Positions 35,239 through 44,232 of a DNA stretch of 64,000 nucleotides are shown in pieces. Position 1 is the stretch's first letter. Every line of letters starts with the position of its first letter. Source of the DNA: Myxococcus sp. RHSTA-1-4. GTDB taxonomy: Bacteria; Myxococcota; Myxococcia; Myxococcales; Myxococcaceae. The notes under the pieces were generated by a model, which was not told the DNA's origin, did not search any database, and was given only the letters and a program-made list of their open reading frames with translations. The stretch covers positions 124,001 through 188,000 of the forward strand of contig NZ_JAIQDG010000001.1 of the NCBI RefSeq assembly GCF_020037125.1, in the 5' to 3' direction. Both the position numbers and the translations under genes were made by a program.

Positions 35239-37530
35239 TTGAGCGGTCAGCCCAGCGTCCTGCAAGTTGTCATCCTCCGCGACGGTCTGCTCGTCGGGAC
35301 GGAGGTGTTCGTCCCCGGCACGTACTCGCTCGGGTCCGACCCCGCGTCCGACCTGCGGCTGGATGACCCGTCCGTGGAGCCGCGCCACGCGCTGCTCTAC
35401 TTCCAGAACGGGCGCGCGGCCGTCCAGGACGCGGGCTCCACCACGGGCCTGTTCGTCAACGGCCATCGCGTCTCCGCGTGTGAAATCCGCTCCATGGACG
35501 AGGTGCTCTGCGGCCCATTCGTCCTGAAGACCCGCGTGCTGGCGCAGAGGCCACAGGAGGCCAAGCCGCAGCCGCCTCCGGAAGTGGCCGCGCTGCTCGG
35601 CGCCGCCCAGCCGCCTCCGCCCGTGGCCCCCGCGCCCATGCCGCAGCAGTCCGCGTCCGTGCGGCAGCTCCGCCCGGCGGCGCCGGCCGCTCCTCCGGCC
35701 CAGCCGCTCGCCGCCACCGTCCCCGCGGTGCGCGCCGTGCCGCAGACTCCGGCGCCGGCCGCCGTGCGCGGCTCCAACGCGGTGACGCAGGCCGCCTACG
35801 CGCCGCCCGCGGCCCCGCAGGCCGTCGCTCCCGCCGTCATCCCCATGCCCGCGCCGCAGCCGCAGGCCGTCCCGCCCGTGGCCGCGCCGGGCACGCACGC
35901 GCAGTGGCCCTCGCAGCAGCAGGCCTCCGCACCCGCTCCGGGCACGCACGCGCAGTGGCCCTCGCAGCAGCAGCAGGCGCCCGCGCCCGTGCCGGCCAGC
36001 ACCCTTCCCTCGGTGCGCCGCCGTGCCGCGCAGGAGCCGAAGCCCGCCGCCAACCCGGGCGTGATGCTCGCGGACGACCTGATGGCGGACCTCGCGCTGG
36101 AGCCGCTTCCGGAGCCGGGGGGCCCGCTGCTCCAGGAGCAGCGCGTGGCCACGCGCCCCACGCACGCGCCGCGCATCGCACCGGGCAAGGGCACAGCGCA
36201 GCTCTACCTGGAGCTGTACTGGGGCGCCATCCGCCGTGACGCGCGCCGCTTCGCGCCGGACAAGAAGAAGCCCGTGCAGGCCTCGCTGGACCTCCCCGGC
36301 GCCATGCCCCTGTGGGGCTTCACGCTGCCGGAGACGGGCGCGCCCTTCACCCTCGCCGAGTCCCTCAACGGCGCCTTCCGCCTCTTCGTGCCCCCGGGCA
36401 CCGAGGTGGAGAAGAGCGGCAACGACGGCCGCTTCGCCCCCGTCACCGGCGCGGCGCTGGAGTCCGACGGCAGCCGCCGCTTCATCACCCTGCGCGAGGG
36501 CACCGCCGCGCGCCTGACGCAGGGACAGATGTCGCTGGTGGCCTACGCGGCCCCCAAGCCCGAGCGCGTCTTCGTCAACCCGCTCAGCGGCCTGCCCTGG
36601 CTGGCGCTGGCGTGCTTCGCCCTCTTCGGCGCCGCCTTCGCGTCCTTCATCGTCATGAAGCCGGAGACGCCGGAGACGGCGGACTTCACGCAGAAGAACC
36701 TGCCCCCCGTGGCCCTGCGCCTCATCGCCCCCGAGCCGAAGAAGAAGGAGGAGGCGAAGAAGAAGCTGGAGGCCCTGAAGGAGAAGGCGCCCAAGCCCAT
36801 CAAGGAGAAGGTGGCGGAGAAGGCCCCGCCCAAGCCGGTGGACAAGACGCCGCCTCCGCCTTCCAAGGCCGTGGCCGCCGCGCCGGAGAGCAAGGCGCTC
36901 AAGGCGCTGGCGAAGCTGTCCGCCGCCGGCCCCGCCACCAATGACCTGCTGGCCGCGGTGGACAAGCTGGGCAGCGGCCCCGGCAGCAAGAACGTGAAGA
37001 GCTCCAACTACAAGCTGTCCGGCCTCATCGGGAAGGCGCCCATCGCCAACGCGGGGCTGGGCACCTTCGGCCTGGGCGGCGGCGGCAAGGGCGGCGGCGC
37101 CACGCTGGGCGCGGAAATCCTGCGCGGCAAGGGCGGCGGCGGCATCGGCGCGCTGGGCGTGGGCGGCGTGGGCAAGGGCAAGGTGGGTGGCACCGTCACC
37201 CGCGCCACGGCCCGCAGCATCGCCTCCACCCAGGGCACCGTGGACCGCGAGGCGGTGGCCCGCGTCATCAACAGCCACCTCAACGAGGTGCACGGCTGCT
37301 ACGAGCGCGCCCTGCTCAAGGACCCGGGCCTGGCCGGCAAGGTGGTGCTGGAGTGGACCATCGGCGCCGCCGGCCGCGTCGTCGCCGCCAAGACGAAGTC
37401 CTCCACGCTGCGCAATGCCTCCGTCGAGGCCTGCATCCTCTCCAATCTGAAGTCCTGGACCTTCCCCGCCCCCAAGGGCGGCGTGGTCATCATCACCTAC
37501 CCGTTCCTCTTCAACTCGGTCGGCTACTGA
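35239..37530 (+). CDS. FHA-domain protein with AgmX/PglI TonB-like C-terminal domain
   Basis: A 763-residue protein, start codon TTG 35239 with GGGAG upstream; no ATG is near. The N-terminus is a forkhead-associated domain (YSLGSDPASDLRL, then EPRHALLYF and DAGSTTGLFVNG), which would bind a phosphothreonine protein. A long Pro/Ala/Gln linker with a 17-residue tandem repeat follows, then a membrane helix (LPWLALACFALFGAAFASFIVM), a Lys-rich and a Gly-rich periplasmic stretch, and the C-terminal TonB-like domain (HGCYERALLKDPGLAGKVVLEWTIG). This is the architecture of GltG/GltJ-type proteins that couple cytoplasmic signals to the outer membrane in myxobacterial gliding. It is the core scaffold gene of the operon. 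The TonB-like domain should contact the barrel or TPR proteins encoded downstream. Confidence 0.9.
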   Translation: MSGQPSVLQVVILRDGLLVGTEVFVPGTYSLGSDPASDLRLDDPSVEPRHALLYFQNGRAAVQDAGSTTGLFVNGHRVSACEIRSMDEVLCGPFVLKTRVLAQRPQEAKPQPPPEVAALLGAAQPPPPVAPAPMPQQSASVRQLRPAAPAAPPAQPLAATVPAVRAVPQTPAPAAVRGSNAVTQAAYAPPAAPQAVAPAVIPMPAPQPQAVPPVAAPGTHAQWPSQQQASAPAPGTHAQWPSQQQQAPAPVPASTLPSVRRRAAQEPKPAANPGVMLADDLMADLALEPLPEPGGPLLQEQRVATRPTHAPRIAPGKGTAQLYLELYWGAIRRDARRFAPDKKKPVQASLDLPGAMPLWGFTLPETGAPFTLAESLNGAFRLFVPPGTEVEKSGNDGRFAPVTGAALESDGSRRFITLREGTAARLTQGQMSLVAYAAPKPERVFVNPLSGLPWLALACFALFGAAFASFIVMKPETPETADFTQKNLPPVALRLIAPEPKKKEEAKKKLEALKEKAPKPIKEKVAEKAPPKPVDKTPPPPSKAVAAAPESKALKALAKLSAAGPATNDLLAAVDKLGSGPGSKNVKSSNYKLSGLIGKAPIANAGLGTFGLGGGGKGGGATLGAEILRGKGGGGIGALGVGGVGKGKVGGTVTRATARSIASTQGTVDREAVARVINSHLNEVHGCYERALLKDPGLAGKVVLEWTIGAAGRVVAAKTKSSTLRNASVEACILSNLKSWTFPAPKGGVVIITYPFLFNSVGY
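35887..35973 (+). repeat. Two 36-base identical units, 51-base period
   Basis: Inside the linker of the FHA/TonB-like gene, a 36-base unit coding for PGTHAQWPSQQQ occurs twice with identical DNA (35887-35922 and 35938-35973). The 51-base period keeps the frame. The exact match suggests a recent duplication or unequal crossing-over. Confidence 0.85.
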
Positions 37531-37558
37531 GCCAACCCCCTCCAGGAAGCCCCCCACC

Positions 37559-38194
37559 GTGCGATACGCCCTGCTCATCCTCTTGTTCCTGGTGCCCGGC
37601 CTTGCCCGCGCGCAGGCCGAGGCGCTGGAGAACCCCGGCGCCGTCTCCGCCATCCAGGAGCGCCGGTACCGGATGCACCATGAGCTGCTGCTCGGAGTCG
37701 GCGTGCTGCCGGATGACGCCTTCTACAAGGGCCTCATCGGCACCGTGGCCTACACGTACCACTTCAGCGACACCTTCGGCTGGCAGGTGGGCCGCGGCAC
37801 CTACAGCTACAACATCCAGACGAGCCTGCGCACCCAGCTCGAGCGCGACTTCGACGTGGCCCCCACCGCCTCCGCCTACGAGGACCAGGTGCAGTGGATG
37901 GTGGGCTCGGACCTCGTCTGGAGCCCGCTCTACGGCAAGGCGGCCGTCCTCAACAGCCAGGTGCTCCACTTCGAGGCCTTCCTGCTGGGTGGCGGCACGG
38001 TGGTGAAGATCAACCGCGCGGACGGCTTCCGGCCCGCGGTCAACCTGGGCCTCGGCCTGCGGCTGTTCTCCGGCCAGACGCTCTCCTTCCGTCTGGACGT
38101 GACGAACAACGTCGTCTTCGCCGGCGCGTCCAACATCAACAACGTCCTCTCGGTCCAGCTCGGCACCGCGTTCAACTTCGGCGCCACGGAATGA
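37559..38194 (+). CDS. Outer-membrane beta-barrel protein of the Glt/Nfs-like operon
   Basis: A 211-residue protein starting with GTG 37559. The signal peptide is cleaved after ARA near residue 19. The mature protein has the alternating pattern of a small outer-membrane barrel: YTYHFSDTFGWQVGRGTYSYN, LGLRLFSGQTLSFRLDVTNNVVF, LGTAFNFGATE. The family is annotated in myxobacteria as outer-membrane beta-barrel domain protein and includes GltA/GltB/GltH and their Nfs counterparts. Its stop overlaps the next start (ATGA). It probably forms the outer-membrane end of the machine. Confidence 0.83.
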   Translation: MRYALLILLFLVPGLARAQAEALENPGAVSAIQERRYRMHHELLLGVGVLPDDAFYKGLIGTVAYTYHFSDTFGWQVGRGTYSYNIQTSLRTQLERDFDVAPTASAYEDQVQWMVGSDLVWSPLYGKAAVLNSQVLHFEAFLLGGGTVVKINRADGFRPAVNLGLGLRLFSGQTLSFRLDVTNNVVFAGASNINNVLSVQLGTAFNFGATE

Positions 38195-39828
38195 CTCCCC
38201 GCTCACTCATCGCCGCGCTCGCCAGCGCCGCGCTCCTCGTGTCCCCAAGGCCCGCCACGGCGCAGTCCGGTGGCGGCGCCCTGCCCATGCCTCCGCCGCC
38301 CTCCGGTGCCCAGCGCCCGGCGGGTGCCGCGCCCTCCACGCCCGCCCCCGCGGCCAGCGGCACGCCCGCTCCCGCCGAGGCCGGCAAGCCCGCTCCGGAA
38401 GGTGGCGCCGCTCCGGCGAAGCCCGCCGAGGCCGCGGAGGCCGCCCCGCCCGCGCCGAAGAAGGTGGACCCCGGCGTCTTCGACGAGGCGCTCCAGGACT
38501 ACTTCGACGGCGACCCGCGCGCCGCCGCCGGCCCGCTGTACGCGTGGCTGCAGCAGGCGCCGAAGACGGACGAGAACTACGCCTGGGGGCAGTACTTCCT
38601 CGCCCGGAGCCTCATCGACCTGGGCCTGACGCACGCGGGCGCCTCGTACCTGGCCCGCATCGCCCGCGAGCGCTCCAACCCCAACGTGCTGCCCCGCGCG
38701 CTGGACGCGCTCAAGCAGCTCACCGACCGCCCGCACGACGAGGTGATGATCGACGAGCAGGTCTTCGGCGCGTTGGACCTCGGCTTCCTCCCGGAGGAGA
38801 CCGGCGCGTACGCCCACTACCAGCAGGGCCTGGTGGACCTGCGCGTGGGCAACGAGCGCTGGGCCAACACCCACTTCGCCAAGCTGTCGGAGACGAGCCC
38901 CGAGGCCAGCCACGCCCGGTTCGCGCTGCTCGTCACGCGGCTCAAGTCGGTGAAGGAGCCGTCGGACGAGCTCATCTCCGACTTCCTCGCCCTGTCCCAG
39001 GACGAGAAGCTCACCCGCGAGGCGCGCAACGAGGCGGCGCTCGCGGTGGCCCGCCTGCGCTACGAGCGCAAGGACTACAAGGGCGCGCTGGAGGCGTACA
39101 ACCTCGTCAAGCTGCCGGAGCTGGACCCGGGCCGCGCCAGCCTCTACCTGGAGGAGGCGTGGACCCGGTACAAGCTGGGCGAGCTGCGCGCCTCGCTGGG
39201 CATCCTCACCACGCTGGACGCGCCCTCCTTCCGGGACGAGTTCCTCCCGGACAAGTACCTCCTGCGCGCCCTCATCTACCGCGACCTCTGCCACTACCTG
39301 CCCGCCAAGCGCGCCGCCAAGGAGCTGACGCGCCGCTTCGCGGACTCGCTGGAGGCGGTGCGCAACCGCGAGGACCTCACGCAGGACGTGCGCCTGCGCC
39401 GCGCGGCCAACGCCCATGGCGGCACGAAGCGCGCCGCGCGCTTCGTGGAGGTGCTGGATTTGGAGGGCGAGCGGCTGGGCCGGTACGCCGGCAGCTTCGG
39501 CGACCAGCTCTTCTCGCACCTCACCAAGCTGTATGACCTTTCCCGCGCCGAGGCGGTCCGCGTCCATGACGCGCGGCTGGCCGAGGCCGTGCGCCAGGAG
39601 GCGGACACGCTCCTGCGCGCCGCCGAGCAGGTGCGCCTCATGGAGTACGAAGTGGGCCTGAAGCTGTACGAACGCGTGAAGAAGGGCGCGAAGGTGGTGG
39701 CGCCGGAGGACGAGCAGGAGATGTCCCCCGCCCAGGTCGCCTTCCGCTTCGACGGAGAGTACTGGAACGACGAGCTGAAGTCGTACCGGGTCCGCATCGA
39801 GAGCCGCTGCATCGAGGAGACCCCATGA
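38191..39828 (+). CDS. TPR-containing secreted protein, GltC-like
   Basis: A 545-residue protein with a signal peptide cleaved after ATA near residue 24. A Pro/Ala-rich stretch follows up to about residue 90, then a helical TPR-like body (for example AHYQQGLVDLRVGNERWANTHFAKLSE and YERKDYKGALEAYNLVKLPEL), and a coiled-coil C-terminus (RLAEAVRQEADTLLRAAEQVRLMEYEV). The linker plus TPR layout matches GltC/NfsC-type proteins of the gliding and sporulation machines, which sit at the outer membrane. It overlaps both neighbours by four bases. The specific homology to GltC is from recognition of the architecture and context, not from a search. Confidence 0.75.
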   Translation: MTPRSLIAALASAALLVSPRPATAQSGGGALPMPPPPSGAQRPAGAAPSTPAPAASGTPAPAEAGKPAPEGGAAPAKPAEAAEAAPPAPKKVDPGVFDEALQDYFDGDPRAAAGPLYAWLQQAPKTDENYAWGQYFLARSLIDLGLTHAGASYLARIARERSNPNVLPRALDALKQLTDRPHDEVMIDEQVFGALDLGFLPEETGAYAHYQQGLVDLRVGNERWANTHFAKLSETSPEASHARFALLVTRLKSVKEPSDELISDFLALSQDEKLTREARNEAALAVARLRYERKDYKGALEAYNLVKLPELDPGRASLYLEEAWTRYKLGELRASLGILTTLDAPSFRDEFLPDKYLLRALIYRDLCHYLPAKRAAKELTRRFADSLEAVRNREDLTQDVRLRRAANAHGGTKRAARFVEVLDLEGERLGRYAGSFGDQLFSHLTKLYDLSRAEAVRVHDARLAEAVRQEADTLLRAAEQVRLMEYEVGLKLYERVKKGAKVVAPEDEQEMSPAQVAFRFDGEYWNDELKSYRVRIESRCIEETP

Positions 39829-42800
39829 CCGGCCACCTGACCGGCCTGATTGCCGCCGCCCTGCTGGCGGCCGCCCCTGGAGCGCCCGGACGTGCCGGAC
39901 CGGGCCCCAATCCCATCGTCTCCAAGGCGAAGGAGCGCGAGGAGCTCATCGCCAAGCTCAAGCGCGACATCTTCAAGGTGGACCGCTCCATCGGCGAGAC
40001 GGAGAAGCTCATCTCCAAGAGCCGCAACGCGCCGTACCTGCCGGACCTCCAGTTCCGGCTCGCCGAGCTGTACGTGGAGAAGAGCCGCTACGTGTACTAC
40101 CTCCAGGCCGAGTCCCGGCCGGAGGGGGCCACCGGCGCCATCGTCTCCCCCGAGACGCGGCTGATGAAGCAGAAGGCCGTGCAGATGTACTACCGGCTGC
40201 TGCGCGAGTTCCCGGACTTCAAGGACAGCGACCAGGTGACGTTCTACCTGGCGCACGAGCAGCGCGAGCTCGGCCAGTTCGACGAGATGCTCAAGACGCT
40301 CGGCGACCTGACGCGCAAGTACCCCAACAGCCCGCTGCGGCTGGAGGCGGAGCAGATTCTGGGCGACCACTTCTTCGACAAGGCGGACCTCGTCCAGGCG
40401 GAGAAGCACTACCAGGCGATTCTCGAGGCACCGCCCTCGCCGGTGCACGACCTGGCCCGCTACAAGATGGGCTGGATTCGGGTGAACCAGGCCAAGCACG
40501 CCGAGGCCGTCACCTTCTTCGAGGCCGCCGCCGCCAGCGCTCCGCTGCCGGGCATGGACGTGAAGAAGGCGCTCAACGTCAAGCGCGAGGCGCTGCTGGA
40601 CCTGGTCTACAGCTACACCGAGGCGAAGCCCCCCAAGGGCGCGCTCAACTACTTCGAGAAGCTCAGCGACAGCCGCGCCACCTACGCGCTCGCGCTGGAC
40701 AAGCTGGGCAACCGCTACTTCATCAAGCAGCAGTACGAGTGGGCCATCCCCGCGCTGCGCAAGCTGATGGAAATCCAGTTCGACCCGGAGCTGGACCTGG
40801 AGCGCGGCCAGAAGCTCTATGACGCCCTCAAGGCGTCCAAGGGCAAGGTGCAGCCGGAGCCGGAGGACATCCGCTTCCTGGTGCGCGCGGCGGTGCAGAG
40901 CAAGACGGACCCGGAGCTGCCGGAGGTGGAGCGCAAGAAGCACCTGGCCGAGCTGGAGGAGATGGCGCGCGACCTCGGCACCCAGCTGCACCTGGCGGCG
41001 CAGAAGAAGGAGGACAAGGACCTCTACCTGCGCACGGCCGCGGCCTACGAGGCGTACCTGAGCCTCTTCCGCCCGGACCAGTACGTGCGGCCCATCATGA
41101 AGAACCGCGCGGACGCGCTGTTCGCCGCCAACGCCTTCCCGGAGGCCGCGCGCCAGTTCGAGGAGCTGGCCCGCTACGAGGCCCGCGCGAAGGACGCCAA
41201 GGGTGAGGAGGAGGCCCTCAACGCGGCGCTGCTCGCGCACTTCTCCACGCTCAAGCCGGAGGAGGCGCAGAAGCGCAACGCCTTCGAGGTGGCGGACGCG
41301 CGCCAGGCGATGAAGCTCCTGGGCGCCGAGTTCGTGTCGCGCTACCCGAAGAGCGAGAACGCCCTCAACGTGAAGTTCAACATCGCCCGCGCCTACTACG
41401 AGGACGGCGAGTACCCGAAGGCGGCGGAGCTGTTCACCGCCTTCGCGCTGAGCCACCCGCAGCACAAGGAGGCCACCGTCGCCGGCAACCTGGCGCTGGA
41501 CAGCCTGCGGCAGCTCAACGACTTCAAGGGCCTGGACGAGACGGGCAAGAAGTTCCTCTCCTCGCCGCTGCCGGCCAACTTCCGCGCGGAGGTGCAGAAG
41601 ATTCTCACCCAGAGCCGCGCCGAGGCGCTGGACGAGCTCGCCCTGGCGAGCGCCCAGGAGACGGGCGACGTCATCCAGGGCCTCGTCAAGGTGGCGGACG
41701 AGAACAAGAACACCGACATCGGCGAGAAGGCGCTGTACGGCGCCTTCACCGCGGCGCGCGAGAAGCGCGACATGCAGGCCGAGCGCGAGCTGGGCGCGAA
41801 GCTGGCGCAGGACTACCCGAAGAGCCAGTACCTGTCGGACGTGCTGCTGACGCTGGGCCGGCACGCGGCGGAGGCCGCGGCGTTCGGCGAGGCGGCGGGC
41901 TGGTTCGAGCAGGTGGGCCAGAAGCTGGGTGGCGACTTCGCCGCGGTGGACGGCTGGCTGGCCGGCGCCCGGCTGCGCATGGCCCTGGGCGAGTACAAGG
42001 AGGCGGCGCGCAACCTGGAGGCCGCGTCCGAGGTCGCCGGCGCGCGCAAGGGCGAGGTGCTGGTGCTGCTGGCGGAGGCCCGGCTGAAGCAGAAGGACTA
42101 CTCGCGCGCGAAGCTCGCGGCGGAGTCCGCGCTGAAGCTGGACCCGCGCAGCGCGGGCGCCGCGGCGGTGCTGGCGGAGGTGCAGGCCACCACCGCGCCC
42201 ACCGCGCCCGCCGACGCGCTCATCTCCACCCTCACCACCGCGGTGCAGGGCCCCAACGGGCAGACGGAGGAGGCGGCCAGGGGCCTGTGGTACCTGGGCG
42301 AAATCCTCTACCGCGGCTACCGGGATTTGCCGGCGGACAAGGTGGAGGAGAAGGTCGCCGCCCTGCAGAGCCTGGAGGGCATCTACACGCAGGCCGCGCA
42401 GCTCGGCTATCCGGAGTGGGCGGTGGCCTCGCTGTGGAAGCTGGCGCTGGCGTACGGCCACATCGCGGACGTGGTGGAGCAGACGCCGGTGCCCGCGGGC
42501 CTGTCCGCCGCGGAGTCGCAGCAGTTCCGGGCCGCGGTGAAGGAGCAGGTGACGCCGCTGAAGCAGCGCTCGGAGGAGGCCTTCAAGGCGTGCCTGTCCC
42601 GCGCCGAGTCGCTGGAGGTCTTCAACGCCGCGGTGCTGGGCTGCCGCACGCGCACCGAGACGGCGGCGCTGCCGGTGCCCCAGCCGGGCGCGCCCACGCA
42701 GCCGGCCTCCCTGGACGAGCTGCGAAAGAAGGCCGAGCGCGCGCTCAGCGCGGACTCGCTGGAGGCGCTGGGCCTGGCGTACCTGGAGGCGCGCCAGTAC

Positions 42801-43094
42801 GGCATGGCGCAGCTCACCCTGGGCCGCGTCACGGAGCTGCAGGACACGCGGGCCTCGGCGCACTCCGCGCTGGGCTGGGCGCTGCTCAACATGGGTGACG
42901 CCATGGGCGCGCGCGCCGCGTACGCCAAGGCCATGGACTCGGACCCCACCTACGACAAGGCCCGCCTCAACCTGGCCGCGCTGCGCTGCCGCTTCGGCGA
43001 CGTGGACGGGGCCCGCCGCGAGCTGGCCGTCCTCAAGGACGTGAACACGCTCACCGGCGCCGACGTGGACGGAGGGTGGAAGGCATGCAAGTAA
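39825..43094 (+). CDS. Large periplasmic TPR protein of the Glt/Nfs-like operon
   Basis: A 1089-residue protein with a weak signal peptide (HLTGLIAAALLAAAPGAPG). Almost all of it is helical repeats in the TPR class: FRLAELYVEKSRYVYYL, FYLAHEQRELGQFDEML, YKMGWIRVNQAKHAEAV, FNIARAYYEDGEYPKAAELF, LALAYGHIADVVEQ, and a final pair near SALGWALLNMGDAMGARAAYAKAM. The length and content recall GltD (AgmU)-type periplasmic proteins of the gliding apparatus. Its start overlaps the preceding stop (ATGA) and its end overlaps the lipoprotein gene after it by 10 bases. It is likely a periplasmic bridge between the inner-membrane and outer-membrane parts. Confidence 0.78.
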   Translation: MTGHLTGLIAAALLAAAPGAPGRAGPGPNPIVSKAKEREELIAKLKRDIFKVDRSIGETEKLISKSRNAPYLPDLQFRLAELYVEKSRYVYYLQAESRPEGATGAIVSPETRLMKQKAVQMYYRLLREFPDFKDSDQVTFYLAHEQRELGQFDEMLKTLGDLTRKYPNSPLRLEAEQILGDHFFDKADLVQAEKHYQAILEAPPSPVHDLARYKMGWIRVNQAKHAEAVTFFEAAAASAPLPGMDVKKALNVKREALLDLVYSYTEAKPPKGALNYFEKLSDSRATYALALDKLGNRYFIKQQYEWAIPALRKLMEIQFDPELDLERGQKLYDALKASKGKVQPEPEDIRFLVRAAVQSKTDPELPEVERKKHLAELEEMARDLGTQLHLAAQKKEDKDLYLRTAAAYEAYLSLFRPDQYVRPIMKNRADALFAANAFPEAARQFEELARYEARAKDAKGEEEALNAALLAHFSTLKPEEAQKRNAFEVADARQAMKLLGAEFVSRYPKSENALNVKFNIARAYYEDGEYPKAAELFTAFALSHPQHKEATVAGNLALDSLRQLNDFKGLDETGKKFLSSPLPANFRAEVQKILTQSRAEALDELALASAQETGDVIQGLVKVADENKNTDIGEKALYGAFTAAREKRDMQAERELGAKLAQDYPKSQYLSDVLLTLGRHAAEAAAFGEAAGWFEQVGQKLGGDFAAVDGWLAGARLRMALGEYKEAARNLEAASEVAGARKGEVLVLLAEARLKQKDYSRAKLAAESALKLDPRSAGAAAVLAEVQATTAPTAPADALISTLTTAVQGPNGQTEEAARGLWYLGEILYRGYRDLPADKVEEKVAALQSLEGIYTQAAQLGYPEWAVASLWKLALAYGHIADVVEQTPVPAGLSAAESQQFRAAVKEQVTPLKQRSEEAFKACLSRAESLEVFNAAVLGCRTRTETAALPVPQPGAPTQPASLDELRKKAERALSADSLEALGLAYLEARQYGMAQLTLGRVTELQDTRASAHSALGWALLNMGDAMGARAAYAKAMDSDPTYDKARLNLAALRCRFGDVDGARRELAVLKDVNTLTGADVDGGWKACK

Positions 43095-43600
43095 GCCCCC
43101 TCCTCCCACGGCGCTCCCGCGCCGCCGTGCTGTCCGCGGCGCTCGCGGGCCTCGGCGCCTGCGCGCCCGAAGGCACCCGGCTGGAGGGCAGCGTGTCCGA
43201 GCTGGTGGACCTGCGCTACGAGCGGGCCGAGGCCCAGTGGTCCCCGGGTGAGCTCTCCATCAACTTCGTCACCCCGCAGGGCACGGGGGTGAACACCATC
43301 CTCAAGGTGAGCGCCCAGGTGGGGGACATGATTCCGGAGGGCTACACGGGCCCGCTGGTCATCGACCTCGCGGAGGTCCTGGAGGGCGGCGCGCAGCGCG
43401 GCGCCATCGGCCGCAGCGTGCTGGACGAGCCGGCGAGGACCTTCCCCCCGCTCGCGCGCGGCAAGCTGACGGTGGGCGGCACGCCCGTCGAGCCCGGCAG
43501 CCGCATCACCGGCGACTTCCACGTCACCTTCGACAACGGCACCAACGTCTATTCCGGCCGCACCGTTTTCGGCAGCTTCGAGGCCACGGTCCAACAATGA
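43085..43600 (+). CDS. Lipoprotein of the Glt/Nfs-like operon, paralogue of the 6834-7391 lipoprotein
   Basis: A 171-residue predicted lipoprotein (GLGAC, Cys near residue 25) starting at ATG 43085 behind GGAGGG. A GTG three codons upstream is an alternative. The mature protein is beta-rich: GSVSELVDLRYERAEAQW, VSAQVGDMIPEGYTGP, ARTFPPLARGKLTVGG, GDFHVTFDNGTNVYSG and GSFEATV. The same series of motifs occurs in the lipoprotein at 6834-7391, so this machine has a second, unlinked copy of one component. It overlaps both neighbouring genes. The role is unknown; an outer-membrane anchor is the obvious possibility. Confidence 0.8.
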   Translation: MQVSPLLPRRSRAAVLSAALAGLGACAPEGTRLEGSVSELVDLRYERAEAQWSPGELSINFVTPQGTGVNTILKVSAQVGDMIPEGYTGPLVIDLAEVLEGGAQRGAIGRSVLDEPARTFPPLARGKLTVGGTPVEPGSRITGDFHVTFDNGTNVYSGRTVFGSFEATVQQ

Positions 43601-44232
43601 AGCGCATCGTCCTGCTCACCCTCCCCCTCCTGGCCGCCTGCGGCCCGCGCTACGGCATGCGCGTGCCCGACTCCCTGGAGAAGAAGCTCCCCTACGAGGC
43701 GCGCATCGAGCTGCTGGAGGCGGAGAACGACTTGGCGCTCGCCATCGACAAGGTGGACGAGGCCGACAACGAGATTGGCCGCGCCCGCGACAACATCCGC
43801 CGCGCCCGCTCCCGCCAGGAGGCGGCGGAGGACGAGGTGGACCGCGCCACGGACGAGGTGTCCCGCGAGGTGGCGAAGCTGGCCATTGAAGAGGCCGAGG
43901 CCCGCGTGGAGTACCTGCGCGCCCGCCAGCGCCTCAGCGTGGGGCTGCGCGACGTGGAGCAGCTGGCCCTGCGCTGTGCCTTCGCGAAGTTCGAGCTGGC
44001 CCGGCTGATGGTGGCCCGCAAGGCGAAGGTCGAGGGCAGCGAGCGGCTGGAGCCGAAGGAGTTCGAGGAGCAGGTGTCCGAGTGCGAGGCGGAGGTGAAG
44101 GAGGAGCGCGCCGACCTCGCCGAGGACGAGAAGGAGGAGAAGGCGGCGCGGGAGGCATGGGAGGCGAAGAAGTCGGCGCTCGCGAAGAAGACCTTCGACG
44201 CGCGCGCGAGTCCCTACGTGGAGAACCTCTAA
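43597..44232 (+). CDS. Coiled-coil lipoprotein of the Glt/Nfs-like operon
   Basis: A 211-residue lipoprotein (LLAAC, Cys near residue 14). The mature protein is almost all helix, with long heptad-like runs such as LEAENDLALAIDKVDEADNE and EDEVDRATDEVSREVAKLAI, then EVKEERADLAEDEKEEKAAR. It should form an extended coiled coil reaching from the outer membrane into the periplasm. The start overlaps the previous stop by four bases, and the next gene begins directly after its stop codon. I see no catalytic residue. Confidence 0.8.
   Translation: MKRIVLLTLPLLAACGPRYGMRVPDSLEKKLPYEARIELLEAENDLALAIDKVDEADNEIGRARDNIRRARSRQEAAEDEVDRATDEVSREVAKLAIEEAEARVEYLRARQRLSVGLRDVEQLALRCAFAKFELARLMVARKAKVEGSERLEPKEFEEQVSECEAEVKEERADLAEDEKEEKAAREAWEAKKSALAKKTFDARASPYVENL

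Noticed and set aside
39294-43109. A 1271-codon open frame antisense to the large TPR gene
   Set aside because: High-GC genes with biased third positions leave long open frames on the opposite strand. The predicted protein is a Leu/Arg/Gly/His mix without domains, while the sense strand encodes regular TPRs and fits the operon.
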